Of a stretch of 64,000 nucleotides of DNA, positions 8,659-18,078 are shown in pieces. This stretch comes from Cylindrotheca closterium (taxonomy: Eukaryota; Bacillariophyta; Bacillariophyceae; Bacillariales; Bacillariaceae): the NCBI GenBank assembly GCA_933822405.4, contig CAKOGP040000313.1, forward strand, positions 1 to 64,000. Reading direction: 5' to 3'. The notes beneath the pieces were generated by a model, which did no database searches, was not told the DNA's origin, and saw nothing but the letters and a program-made list of their open reading frames with translations. Position numbers and translations under genes: made by a program. The first letter of the stretch is position 1. Each line of letters begins with the position of its first letter.

Positions 8659-10773
8659 TTATAGCCCATCAATCTCTTCCATAAACTTGTCCAAGTCATC
8701 CTCTGTACCATTCTTGTCATTCTTCGCCTTCACCTTTGTTCGTTTCGGGGCTGCTTCCGATTCCGCTGCAGCAGGCTTCCGTTTCGGTTTGCGCAAATGG
8801 GAGGGAAGAAAAGCTACGACGGCCTTGTCTACCTTTATTGTTTTCTGCGGAGGTTCCATAGGAGGGCCCATTTGTGGCCCTTGTATGTCATCACTCTCGT
8901 CCGCCACAGGGTATGGTTCTACCGCGGGATATGCATCCGTTGCAGGATAGGCTAGGTCTCCTTCTGAAACTGGATAGGTGTCAGTAGCAGGGTACGCCAT
9001 GTCGGTAGGATAGGAATCGTTCGCTGGATATGGAACATCGACGGCTGGGTAAGGTGCCACCGCAGGAGGCCCGTCACCAACTGGGTATGGTGCTGGACCT
9101 TGATCCTGGCCTTCTCCGTAGCCCTCATCGACAGTGTACGGTGCAACTCCTTGTTCGTCCAGTGGGTATGCCGGTACATCCTCTGGTTGAGGATACGATG
9201 GTCCACCTTCTTGCTCTCCATCGTAAACATCATCCGGCTGAGGATACGCCGGTCCAGATGCTTGCTCTCCATCGTAAACATCATCTGGTGGAGGATACGC
9301 TGGTCCAGCTTCTTGCTCGTCATCATACACATCGTTCAATGGAGGATACGCTGGTCCAGCTTGTTGTTCCCCATCATAGACATCATCTGGGGGAGGGTGA
9401 GCTGGTCCAGCAACTTGTTCTTCTTCGTAAACGTCATCAGGTGGCGGATAGGCCGGTCCCACGTCTTGTTCCTCTTCATAAACATCATCGGGTGGAGGAT
9501 ACGCTGGGGTAGAATTGTGCGGCATCGATGATTCATCATCATTGACAACTTGAGCTTCTTGTGGAGCCTTTGCGGCCAGTGATTTCCGGAGCGCTGCAAT
9601 GCGATCGCGGAGTTCGTCGTTGTCAACATTGTCGCCTTCGCCACTATCTTCGTTTTGTCCCTTGAGCGCTGCGATACGATCCTGTATGCTGTTCTCTCCC
9701 TTTAGTGCTGCAATTCGATCACTAACAGACGGCTCATTTGCGGACGCCGATGGAGCTGGTGTTTGGACTTCTTCCAAAGCCTGCACTTCACCAATTGGGA
9801 GCCATATATCTTTCCGACTAGTCCTTACCTTTGTCGATGGGGGGAAGAAGCCAGCATTCATCCATTCGCGCATTTGTGCTTTTTGGAACGGACCTTGTAC
9901 TTGGCCAGACATGTCCTGATAGTGGAATTCGAGTGGTGGTTTCTTCTTTTTCTTTTTCGCTGCTTTCTTTTTGACTTCACCAATGTTGTCGGCCTCGAGG
10001 TCCACTTGATTGGCCCGTAGTTCGTAGTCTACTTCCTCGTTTGATGCCCATATATCTGCATTCACCTTTCCTCTACGTCCACGTTCGACTGCTTTGGATG
10101 GTGGTGGGAGCGATGGTATCGTCAATGGCTTGTTCTTCTCTTCTGTCGATTCAACTTCTTTGGCTCGTTCTTCTCGTATCGTTGTAGATTGTGACTCAGT
10201 TTCTTTTCGGGGCGGAGAAGGAGATCTAGCACCTCTAGTATGGTCTCCTCTTCTATCGTGACCTCCTCGATTATCATTGGCCTGACGATGATTGTTTTGT
10301 TGTGGTGGAGGTGGAGGAGGTGGAGGAGGTGGCGGCGGTGGTTCCTCTCCAGGGACAATCGCTTCATCCATATTCATAGTAACACCTCCACCCCTTCGGT
10401 GGTAGAGCCTTGGCTTTCCGGGAGGCGGGGCACCATATGGGTTGAATTTTTCGTCAAAGTAGACAGATTTCTTCGGATTGTCAAGCTTTGGAGCCGAATG
10501 GGTTTGCTGTGGTTTCCAGTGGGGCTTGGGTTGTTTGCTTTGAGCTTCCTTTAGAATCTTCAGCTCTTTTTCCAATCGCTGCAGCTTTTGTGTTTCAGTC
10601 GGTTGGAGATTTTTTCTGATTTTTAACTTTTTAATATCCTCTTGAACACTGGAAACTGATTTGGTGGTCAGCACTCGTTCATCGCGAGCTTTCAGGCGTT
10701 GCTGTTTGTTCTTTTGCATGTCCTTCTTTCGCTTTTTCCGGTGATGCTCCTGCATCACATTGCCGACTCCCAT
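8659..10773 (-). CDS. WBP11-like splicing protein with an internal GYF domain
   Basis: A single exon encodes 704 residues. The start (KKRKKDMQKNKQQRLKARDE and the following coiled coil to about residue 75) and the end (VVAFLPSHLRKPKRKP, then DDLDKFMEEIDGL) match the two conserved ends of WBP11/Npw38BP, a nuclear partner of the spliceosome. A polyproline run lies near 145-160. At about 280-335 is a GYF domain (FHYQDMSG, QGPFQKAQMREWMNAGFFPP), a fold that binds proline-rich partners as in the U5 snRNP protein CD2BP2. Three DRIAAL(K/R) repeats follow, then six perfect-length 17-residue AYPPPDDVY repeats (425-526) and more Tyr-Pro-rich sequence. The product may bind its own Pro-rich tract or that of other splicing factors. 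Nuclear location is inferred. Confidence 0.8.
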   Translation of the reverse strand: MGVGNVMQEHHRKKRKKDMQKNKQQRLKARDERVLTTKSVSSVQEDIKKLKIRKNLQPTETQKLQRLEKELKILKEAQSKQPKPHWKPQQTHSAPKLDNPKKSVYFDEKFNPYGAPPPGKPRLYHRRGGGVTMNMDEAIVPGEEPPPPPPPPPPPPPQQNNHRQANDNRGGHDRRGDHTRGARSPSPPRKETESQSTTIREERAKEVESTEEKNKPLTIPSLPPPSKAVERGRRGKVNADIWASNEEVDYELRANQVDLEADNIGEVKKKAAKKKKKKPPLEFHYQDMSGQVQGPFQKAQMREWMNAGFFPPSTKVRTSRKDIWLPIGEVQALEEVQTPAPSASANEPSVSDRIAALKGENSIQDRIAALKGQNEDSGEGDNVDNDELRDRIAALRKSLAAKAPQEAQVVNDDESSMPHNSTPAYPPPDDVYEEEQDVGPAYPPPDDVYEEEQVAGPAHPPPDDVYDGEQQAGPAYPPLNDVYDDEQEAGPAYPPPDDVYDGEQASGPAYPQPDDVYDGEQEGGPSYPQPEDVPAYPLDEQGVAPYTVDEGYGEGQDQGPAPYPVGDGPPAVAPYPAVDVPYPANDSYPTDMAYPATDTYPVSEGDLAYPATDAYPAVEPYPVADESDDIQGPQMGPPMEPPQKTIKVDKAVVAFLPSHLRKPKRKPAAAESEAAPKRTKVKAKNDKNGTEDDLDKFMEEIDGL
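9199..9504 (-). repeat. Six 51-bp coding tandem repeats
   Basis: Six consecutive 51-base units encode AYPPPDDVYxxEQxxGP-type 17-mers, followed by a partial seventh (SYPQPEDV). Units vary at the third and later positions (EEEQ, DGEQ, DDEQ). Such a tract is expected to vary in copy number between strains. Confidence 0.9.
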
Positions 10774-10977
10774 GGTGCTATTATTTCTCTTTTTCTATAC
10801 TCTCAATCAATCTTTATCAGTTTTCTAGTTAGTTTGCTTTGCCCCTTGCTCGTATAGTGTTGATGGACAGGGTTTGTTTCATCATACCGGTAGTCACGAT
10901 GATCTTCTTGTTGTTTAGGGCTGAGTCACGATTTGCATTCACGAGTTGAGCCCTCTTTTCAAAAAATTGACACGACA

Positions 10978-11976
10978 ATGACGGATCGAACAAGGTTCCT
11001 CCTATCTGCCACTGCCTTTTACTGCTTCTGCCAGATATTCTTGCTTCCACAATTTGTGCATTCAGTGGTTGTGGAAAGTCGCCTTGCTTCGGAAATCTTG
11101 GATCTGAACTTATTGCCCAATGTCCAGAGACCAATCTTGATATGCGATGCCATAGCTCAGTCACAAAGGAGACAATGGTGGAAGCATATCCAGACAAGAT
11201 CCAAGAGTGAAATGGTTATGGTAGACGTACAAACAACTTCAGTCGAAGACAACGGAGGAGGAGAAGAAGAAGAAGAAGAAGGAGAACAACCACTACAAGA
11301 CGCTCTGGAAAAAGTGCAATCGAGCATTGAACAAGAGAATGGAGAGGCAATCTACGTTGCATCGATTGGATCCAGTTGTTCCACTGATCAGTTACCAATC
11401 TACGAATATTGTCAATCTTTCTTCAGCGACCCAGATATTCTTTCAAACTTTTCTCCTTACACTCCCATGCACGAACAGTTGGTTATTTCCTGCAACCAAG
11501 CAATATCTACCTTGTCATCCAGGTACTATGCTACCACCATCCTTAGCATCGGAGGAGGTCCTATAGAATATGAAATGGAAGCCATAAGCCAGAAGACAAT
11601 AGATTCATACAAAGGAACTCGTGCCATTACTCGAACATGGGACGGTGATACCTTCAATGTCGGCTGGAACTCTGGGCAAGACATATTGATGGACGACTGG
11701 TCTGATAATCAAAGAGACGTAGTATCTGCTTGTATTCAACCTGGGGATATACTAATCATTCCTAAAAATTGGTGGTTCCAAAGCAAGTCACAACAAAACA
11801 TAGCTAATATATCGGTTCTTGGAAGACGTTGTGGTTCGAAAGAGTTTGAAGAACTTGTCCAACACATCCTGCCATCAAACCTGGCGAATGTTATGCTTCT
11901 GGCTCTTGAAGAAAACGAGGATGAAGAAAAATGTCAAATGCTGTTTGATAGCATAAAACTTCAGAACAGAGGATGA
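10978..11976 (+). CDS. Secreted cupin-8/JmjC-like protein
   Basis: The product has 332 residues from the ATG at 10978; a start further upstream would spoil the signal peptide. Residues 1-30 (RFLLSATAFYCFCQIFLL) are a signal peptide or anchor. A Glu-rich stretch (GGGEEEEEEGEQ) lies near residue 90. The C-terminal part has PGDILIIPKNWWFQSKSQ, close to the PGD.l.iP.gWwH strand pair of cupin_8/JmjC proteins such as FIH-type hydroxylases. In those the last His ligates iron. Here Phe-Gln stands where Trp-His is usual, and no clear HxD pair is seen, so catalysis is doubtful. It lies in the ER or is secreted by inference. Confidence 0.6.
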   Translation: MTDRTRFLLSATAFYCFCQIFLLPQFVHSVVVESRLASEILDLNLLPNVQRPILICDAIAQSQRRQWWKHIQTRSKSEMVMVDVQTTSVEDNGGGEEEEEEGEQPLQDALEKVQSSIEQENGEAIYVASIGSSCSTDQLPIYEYCQSFFSDPDILSNFSPYTPMHEQLVISCNQAISTLSSRYYATTILSIGGGPIEYEMEAISQKTIDSYKGTRAITRTWDGDTFNVGWNSGQDILMDDWSDNQRDVVSACIQPGDILIIPKNWWFQSKSQQNIANISVLGRRCGSKEFEELVQHILPSNLANVMLLALEENEDEEKCQMLFDSIKLQNRG

Positions 11977-12344
11977 AGCACAATGGCAGTCGATATGGCA
12001 TCCTGTCGATCGGATTGAAGGTCAACTGAAGAATGGAATTGTAGCTTTGAATGGCTATATTGTGGTTCGACAGCGACATACCACTAAAATATGAGATTGA
12101 TAATGAGATAAGACTGCACACAAAAAGTGTACTGTGTACATGCACTGTGTCTCATCTGTGTGCACACATACTGGCGTGTGTGCTTTTGGTTCGTAACGAA
12201 CGAACGCATGGAAGAAAAAATAACGTGACTGACCCCTTTGACCAGAACACAACCCAGAAATTGAAGCAGAGCACGGTAAGCAAGCACTACCAGTACCACC
12301 TTGAAAAACAACAACAGAAGAACCAATATATTATTTCCAGAAAA
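11977..12344 (+). promoter_or_regulatory. 5' region of the phosphofructokinase gene with a probable 5'-UTR intron
   Basis: No coding signal. At 12276-12340 a GTAAGC...TTTCCAG segment of 65 bases ends four bases before the phosphofructokinase ATG, which fits a 5'-UTR intron. The longer open frame above the ATG would run through this segment and is not supported by family length. Confidence 0.45.
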
Positions 12345-14014
12345 ATGGCCTCCACTGACGAAGACAGAGAATTTAATGGAAAGTCGAAGGATGCGTGGAA
12401 TGTCCAACATATTGATCTCGTCTTTGATTCCAACTCAGATCGAACCATGTTCCCCAATCCACTTTCGCAACGTCCAAACACACCACTTTGTTGGTTTGTC
12501 GACGGAGATGACGCAGTGGCGGCCGATGTGCAAGTGGATACTGAAGGCGTGTCAAGTGAGGGAATCAAAATCAAAGCTGAAGCCTTTCCCTTGGCGGGAC
12601 CCCGATTGAATATTGCCTTTGATCCCCAGAAATCCATTGCTGCTGTAGTAACCTGTGGAGGCTTGTGTCCAGGTGAGTTTCATTATGGAGATCTCGTATC
12701 ATAGTATCATCAATGCTGACAATTTACGTCTGCTTTTGCTTCCGTGACTGGCATTGTGAATTCGAGGCCTCAATACTGTCGTTCGTGAAATTGTCATGTG
12801 CCTGCGACGACAATACGGAGTTCCCACCATCTATGGAATCCCTTTTGGATACCGAGGATTCCAGGACCGCCCTTCTTGGATCAAGTTGGACGAAAAAAAG
12901 GTGCGCAACTTTCACAATATGGGTGGATCGTTTCTGGGAAGCTCTAGAGGCGGTCACGATACCAATGCGATTGTTGATGCGTTGGTCGAAGCTGGCATCA
13001 ATTTGCTGTTCGTGACAGGAGGTGATGGAACTTTGCGGGGTGCAGGTGAGTTGGATTGATACTATTACCGGTTTCAATCCTTGTCGAGTTTGTCCTCAAT
13101 GCCACACAATCTAATATTTCATTGTTTCCATTATGATTTCGGGATGTGCAGCCAAAATTGCAGAAGAAATTCAATCGCGTGGAATAGAAATTGCAGTTGC
13201 GGTCATCCCCAAGACTATAGACAACGACATTCCACTTATTGATCGAACGTTTGGTTTTGAAAGTGCCGTCGATGCGGCGCGGCGTGCCATTGATGTCGCC
13301 GTGACTGAGGCCCAAGGATTTCCGCTCGGCTTGGGAGTGGTCAAGGTCATGGGGCGACATTCCGGATTCATTGCTATGCATGCGACTTTGGGATCTCGTG
13401 TTGTGGATCTGTGCTTAGTCCCTGAAGTCGATTTCTACTTAGACGGAGAAGGAGGCATAGTCGATCATTTGGCCAACCGATTGCTGGAGAATGGAAACGC
13501 CATCGTGGTGATCGCTGAAGGAGCTGGACAAGATCTCATGGCCACTTTGGGTAGCAACGGTGTTACCAAACGAGACGCTTCAGGAAATATTATATTGGAT
13601 GACGTTGGCCCCTGGTTAATCCAGCAACTAGAGCCACGATTGAATGAAAAGGTAAAAGGGAAGACACCCTTTAACGACCAGATTAAATTCAAATACGTCG
13701 ATCCATCCTACATGGTCCGAGGCATTCCTCCGTCTACTAACGACAATAATTTTTGCACTCAACTGGCCCATAATGCGGTCCATGGTGCTATGGCGGGTAT
13801 GACCTCCTTCTTGGTCGCATCGGTCAATACTCGTGGGTGCTACCTTCCCATTGATTTGATTGCCAACAAGCAGAATGTAATTGATACGTCCAACCAATCG
13901 CTTTGGTCATACGTTATCTTTGATACGCACCAACCCACTTTTACCCAGCAAGATGATTGTCAGCGTAGATCTGATTCCAGAATGACTGCCTCTGGGGGTG
14001 TCATTATTGGGTAG
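12345..14014 (+). CDS. PFK: ATP-dependent 6-phosphofructokinase, plant/PPi-clade type
   Basis: Three exons (12345-12672, 12767-13045, 13152-14014; introns of 94 and 106 bases) give 489 residues. The first junction rebuilds TCGGLCPGLNTVVREIV exactly and the second gives GGDGTLRGAAKIAEE. The enzyme phosphorylates fructose 6-phosphate to the 1,6-bisphosphate in glycolysis. Key motifs are GGDGT, with Gly where PPi-users have Asp (favouring ATP), PKTIDND, with the Lys of the PPi clade, and MGRHSGFIA. Gly plus Lys is the combination seen in plant and trypanosomatid ATP-PFKs. There is no plastid presequence; the first 60 residues are polar, so a cytosolic place is likely. Confidence 0.93.
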
Positions 14015-14428
14015 GGTCGTTAACAAAGAGCAACACACTGAAACGACAACATGAAAATTGGACGAGAAGAAAAGTGGTGGGGTCCTTGAGGATGGCTTAG
14101 TTTCAAATAATGATGTAGTTAAAAACATTGCGCAACCTTCTGATTATCTCGAGAATGGAAAAAAGATCTTTCTCTGCCAGCACGAACAGCAATGATTCTT
14201 GAAATCGAGTTCACAATATACTGTACAGGAGACCTCGATGTAAAGCCAGCGATCCAACAGATATTCTTGAAATCGAGTTCATGATAGCCACCGATCCAAC
14301 AGTCTACCAATAGATAGTACAAAAGCTTGTGAATTTTCATTGATTTTACTTCTATCTCTTTTTTTAAAAATATTGCATATTGAAGTGCTTTCCAAGATTG
14401 AAGCACTCATTTTCTGTATGCATCATCT
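14015..14428. other. Intergenic with short duplicated segments
   Basis: This lies between convergent genes. A 19-base string ATTCTTGAAATCGAGTTCA occurs at 14195-14213 and 14263-14281, and CGATCCAACAG occurs at 14250-14260 and 14292-14302, so the two repeats interleave. No gene is seen. Confidence 0.6.
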
Positions 14429-15451
14429 TCAAAGTGATCTTGGAGGCAGAAGGTCCCGGTTGGCGTCGAGGAACTCGCACCATGCATCCACATTATTCTT
14501 TCCCACATAATGCAGAGGAGTAAATTGTCTATTATCCTTGAGGTATAGCAAATCTGGTGACTTCTGAAGGATCATCTTAACCATTGAGAAGTTTGGAATG
14601 CTGGTCCAGGCCAATTCATGAAGAGGAGTTCTTCCAAGATCATCCTGAATGCAAGCAGACACATCTGTCTCTTCCAGCATGAACTGTAAAATGTCCTCAT
14701 GCCCTCGGCGACAGACAAGATGGAGTATACTCTCTTTGAACTTGTTGCAACATTGAAGGGTCTTTCCAGAATCAACGTGCTTTTTTACTCCCTCAATATC
14801 ACCCTTTCGGGCCGCGTCGGCGATTTCTCTCCCATATGCCTCAAAGTTTTCTTGTTTCATTTCCAGCAACAAGTCATTTGTAGCTTCTTCGGAGATGGAT
14901 GGATACGGAATTTCATCTTCCTTCAAGATTTCTTTCAAGAACGAGAACGGCTTGGGATCTTTCGAATTCGTTTCACTTTGGCTGTTGTTGTCAAAGGTTG
15001 CGTTTTTGGAAGAGAATTCAAGGTCTGTGTAGGACCCCTGTTGAACGAATTGGTCCGAATTAGATCTTCTCATTTGAAAAGATTTGATGCTGTCTTCATC
15101 ACTTTTGCTGAAGATAATCTCTGATAAAATAGAGTTTTGGAGTGAGGTGACTGACGAATCCGATGATTTGGGAAAGCGCTTTTTTGGCAGCGCAAGCTTG
15201 TAATCGTCAGTATTGAATATCAAGGCTGCCAAAGCAGGTGTGGTACCAATATGCGAGAACTCTTCAAGTCTCTCCCCCATTTCTTCAATCAAGCTTTCAT
15301 CATCACTGCCTTCCCACGACGAAAATGACCCATCGCTGTCTTCGTCGTCGTAGCTTTCCCCTAGGCTCTCGTCGTCGTCCTTTTCCATCGCTTCTTGAGC
15401 GAGAGCTGTTTCCATTGTTGCCTTCTGCAAGTTTTCAAAGCCAATTGTCAT
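14429..15451 (-). CDS. Ankyrin-repeat protein
   Basis: A single exon encodes 340 residues. The first 180 are acidic and Ser-rich (ESYDDEDSDGSFSSWEGSDD), probably disordered. The last 130 hold about four ankyrin repeats: REIADAARKGDIEGVKKHVD, then ESILHLVCRRGHEDILQFML, then LGRTPLHELAW, then RQFTPLHYVGK. Ankyrin repeats mediate protein contacts, and the partner cannot be read from the sequence. The protein ends soon after the last repeat. Many such single-exon ankyrin genes are known in diatoms, where their roles are mostly undefined. No signal peptide or membrane segment is visible, so it is presumably cytosolic or nuclear. Confidence 0.85.
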   Translation of the reverse strand: MTIGFENLQKATMETALAQEAMEKDDDESLGESYDDEDSDGSFSSWEGSDDESLIEEMGERLEEFSHIGTTPALAALIFNTDDYKLALPKKRFPKSSDSSVTSLQNSILSEIIFSKSDEDSIKSFQMRRSNSDQFVQQGSYTDLEFSSKNATFDNNSQSETNSKDPKPFSFLKEILKEDEIPYPSISEEATNDLLLEMKQENFEAYGREIADAARKGDIEGVKKHVDSGKTLQCCNKFKESILHLVCRRGHEDILQFMLEETDVSACIQDDLGRTPLHELAWTSIPNFSMVKMILQKSPDLLYLKDNRQFTPLHYVGKNNVDAWCEFLDANRDLLPPRSL

Positions 15452-16352
15452 TGCCGTTGCTGTTTATAGTAGTCACACAATTCTTGGTACAATCCAAATT
15501 GTGTCTACCTCCTATTCCTCAATTCTGTTTCGCAATACAATTGAGAAACCTTTGAAGTATCCGTTTGAACCGTGGTGGAAGTTTCTCGCCGGTGTCGTGG
15601 CACAGTATCACATAAGGGAAATTAAGGGAAATTAAGGGAAAATAAGTGAAAATTGTTCTCTCGATCACGTCAGTTGTTACATTTATTACAATGTGTGTTG
15701 GTCATCAACTCGTGTTACCAACCGGCCTGATCCACGCGCGTGGTGGATGAACACGCATCATTCCGGTAGGGAACCCAAAGTGACGTCGACACCATCAGAA
15801 GCCAGCCGGGTAGAGAAAAAGTAACATTTTTGGACTGATTGACACCATTTTATTGCCAATGGAAACGAACAGGAACAGAAATTTGTCACCGGAAAGTATA
15901 ATACTGTACTGTACAGTAGGTAGGTATTATCAGTTTCACAGATAACATCCCGAGCAGCGTTTTTCGTTGCACTGAAACAGTGGGATTTTCCCCAAAGTCC
16001 CTCCCCGGTAGATAGTTTCCTTGACAGTGGAGGACACGTCGGGAATTTCAGGGTTTGGTACCAGGTACCACGAGCGCGAGTGAGTAATACGATGGTTGTG
16101 GACTTCTCCGCCTGAATAAAAGAGCGAAGGATATTCCACCTCTGCTCCATTCCAACATAGCTAGCTACCTGGAAAGAACATGAACGCCATCAAGTCACCG
16201 GAAACTAGCAGTCTCTTTGGCAAGAGCCTCCAGCTTATCTCTGCTGCTTCTCTTGCAGCTGTGACCTCTGGTGCTGAGCGACGGAAAAGTGATTAGATGA
16301 CGATGCTTGGACCAGATGTGTCGTCGAACCGATATGCAGCAAAGATCCGTTC
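15452..16352. other. Intergenic upstream of the ankyrin gene
   Basis: No supported gene. It holds three copies of the 10-mer AAGGGAAATT-type word at 15614-15650, a GTACTGTACAGTA palindromic string near 15904, and TTGGTACCAGGTACCA at 16055-16070 (see the GTACC clusters). Confidence 0.6.
16055..16070. repeat. GTACC-type motif cluster
   Basis: TTGGTACCAGGTACCA contains two GGTACC palindromes seven bases apart. The same core recurs near 35520 and, in variant form, near 32466 and 36668. Confidence 0.6.
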
Positions 16353-17492
16353 TTACCATTGTCCCAGAAGATTGTCTACTGCAATCCCATGAATGTTATT
16401 TTGCAAATATTGTGATGTCAACAGGGTTCGTTCTTCGCCAATTCCAAAATCTCTCGTCACATGCTGCCACAAATCATTCGTTTGTTCGTCGTAAATTCTA
16501 TCTTTTGCGGAAGAACGAACCCTACTCATTCCAGCACTTGTGATCGTTCTTGATCGCAAGGCAGCTGGATACTTTGGGAGCCGAGTCCAACAATTCAGGT
16601 TCACAGGTTCGCCCTCTTTTGTAGAGTTACTGCTCAGACACTCAGGCCATAGTGTATTCATTTGTTGATGCCCCATTTTGGGCCATGGTGGAAACTCATT
16701 GCTTCCGGGCTCTCGATGTCGGACAAGCGTATAGCCAGGTGTAACACATATGTCTTCTTTCACCAGTCGGATCCTTCCCGAGCTCTCGACAGTACTGTTC
16801 AAATTTGCAATCTCGTCGTTTCGCCATTCCAAATGTACATCAGCGCATATGACTTGCCATCCACCAGTTGCTTGTGGTAGCTTCATCGCAGCATACTGAA
16901 TCTGTCCCAGTGTTTTCCTATGTAGGCCATCATCTGCATCTAGCCGTGTTTCCATCAATAGAGGTCGGTTCACATCCATCATTCTGGAATACAGCAACTG
17001 TGTTTCACCAGAAACGATTTGAACAACTTCTTGTTTATTCATCAGATTATGCGGTGTCAACAATTTTTCGTTCGAGAGAACAAGAAAAAAGTTCGGATGA
17101 GGAGCTAGAAGGAACTGAAGCCGTTCCAGCAATTCCCCTTCGAGGTTCGGGTCAATCATGACAAACCAAAGAAAATTGTCAATTACTTGCGTTTGCATTG
17201 ATGGCAAGCAAAAAGTTTCAAAGAGCTTCAAGCGAGCTTTCCCCAGCTTGGTCAAACCAGCCTGAGATTGCATAAACCTAGTGGTCACGATGTGGAGCAT
17301 GGCCTTCTCTTCTTCTGACTCATCCTTTTCCGAGAAAAGGCCAACATCAGTCTGTTCTTGGCTTTCCCGCAGAAGCCTCACTCCGCCACTCAATTCATGG
17401 CTTGGGAGTCTTGAGGCAATCAGAAAATTTGATAAGACTATTGTTGTGCCGATGAACAGCAGTATTTGGTGTGCGTTGAAGAAGGCAGCCAT
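16353..17492 (-). CDS. Putative rhamnosyltransferase-like glycosyltransferase
   Basis: A single exon encodes 379 residues. Residues about 8-27 (HQILLFIGTTIVLSNFLIAS) form a signal anchor, pointing to a type II membrane protein of the Golgi or ER. The lumenal part matches the 'putative rhamnosyl transferase' family (Pfam DUF-derived PF11316) in KARLKLFETFCLPSMQTQ, then NFLWFVMIDP, and in the acidic metal/sugar-nucleotide motif ETRLDADDGLH. The function would be transfer of a sugar to a glycan or glycoprotein. The exact donor is not readable from the sequence. Length is normal for the family. Confidence 0.72.
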   Translation of the reverse strand: MAAFFNAHQILLFIGTTIVLSNFLIASRLPSHELSGGVRLLRESQEQTDVGLFSEKDESEEEKAMLHIVTTRFMQSQAGLTKLGKARLKLFETFCLPSMQTQVIDNFLWFVMIDPNLEGELLERLQFLLAPHPNFFLVLSNEKLLTPHNLMNKQEVVQIVSGETQLLYSRMMDVNRPLLMETRLDADDGLHRKTLGQIQYAAMKLPQATGGWQVICADVHLEWRNDEIANLNSTVESSGRIRLVKEDICVTPGYTLVRHREPGSNEFPPWPKMGHQQMNTLWPECLSSNSTKEGEPVNLNCWTRLPKYPAALRSRTITSAGMSRVRSSAKDRIYDEQTNDLWQHVTRDFGIGEERTLLTSQYLQNNIHGIAVDNLLGQW

Positions 17493-18078
17493 GGTCGATT
17501 ATTTACCATTTTCCAAGACTGCTATTTTGTATTTGCTTGTTTTGAAAAATGGCGGGGGAAAATGACGGTTAAATCATAGATTTGAAAATGGTCGAAATTC
17601 CGAGAATGCCAAACATGTACACGTGTCGCAACAGTACAGTACTTGTACTCTTTCAATCTGGTATCTCCTCTACAAGATCCTAGACTTCCCACCAGTAACT
17701 GTTGACAATACGGCATATTCAAATAGACAAAAGTTAGATGTTGGAACGACATTCGGATCAAGCGTACTCCATTACAACTATAGACCTAAGGGCACACTGA
17801 ATAGGAAAAGCACTCAGGTGCCAATATTATGGGGGGGGGGTCGATGCGTAGTCCATCCAGGTAATCGACCACCATTCCTGCAATTTCGTCTGTAAGGCAC
17901 AGATAAAGCCAAACAGAGCCAGATTTTGCCAAGAGAGGGGTGCGACATCAAGAACCATTATAATAATTGTTTTTTCTCTATCATACATTATAAATTACGA
18001 ATGGTGTCTCGAGGGTGCATTTTAAATAATTTTAAAACACGATTTCTTTCACCACATTCGTAGACAAACACAAACCAT
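17493..18078. other. Intergenic
   Basis: Upstream side of the glycosyltransferase gene and downstream side of the protease gene. It contains a G10 run at 17831-17840 and a stretch of AT-rich sequence at 17960-18070. No gene or RNA is seen. Confidence 0.6.

Noticed and set aside
12051..12344. Upstream extension of the phosphofructokinase frame
   Set aside because: It crosses a probable 5'-UTR intron, adds sequence absent from the family, and the ATG at 12345 follows a good splice acceptor.
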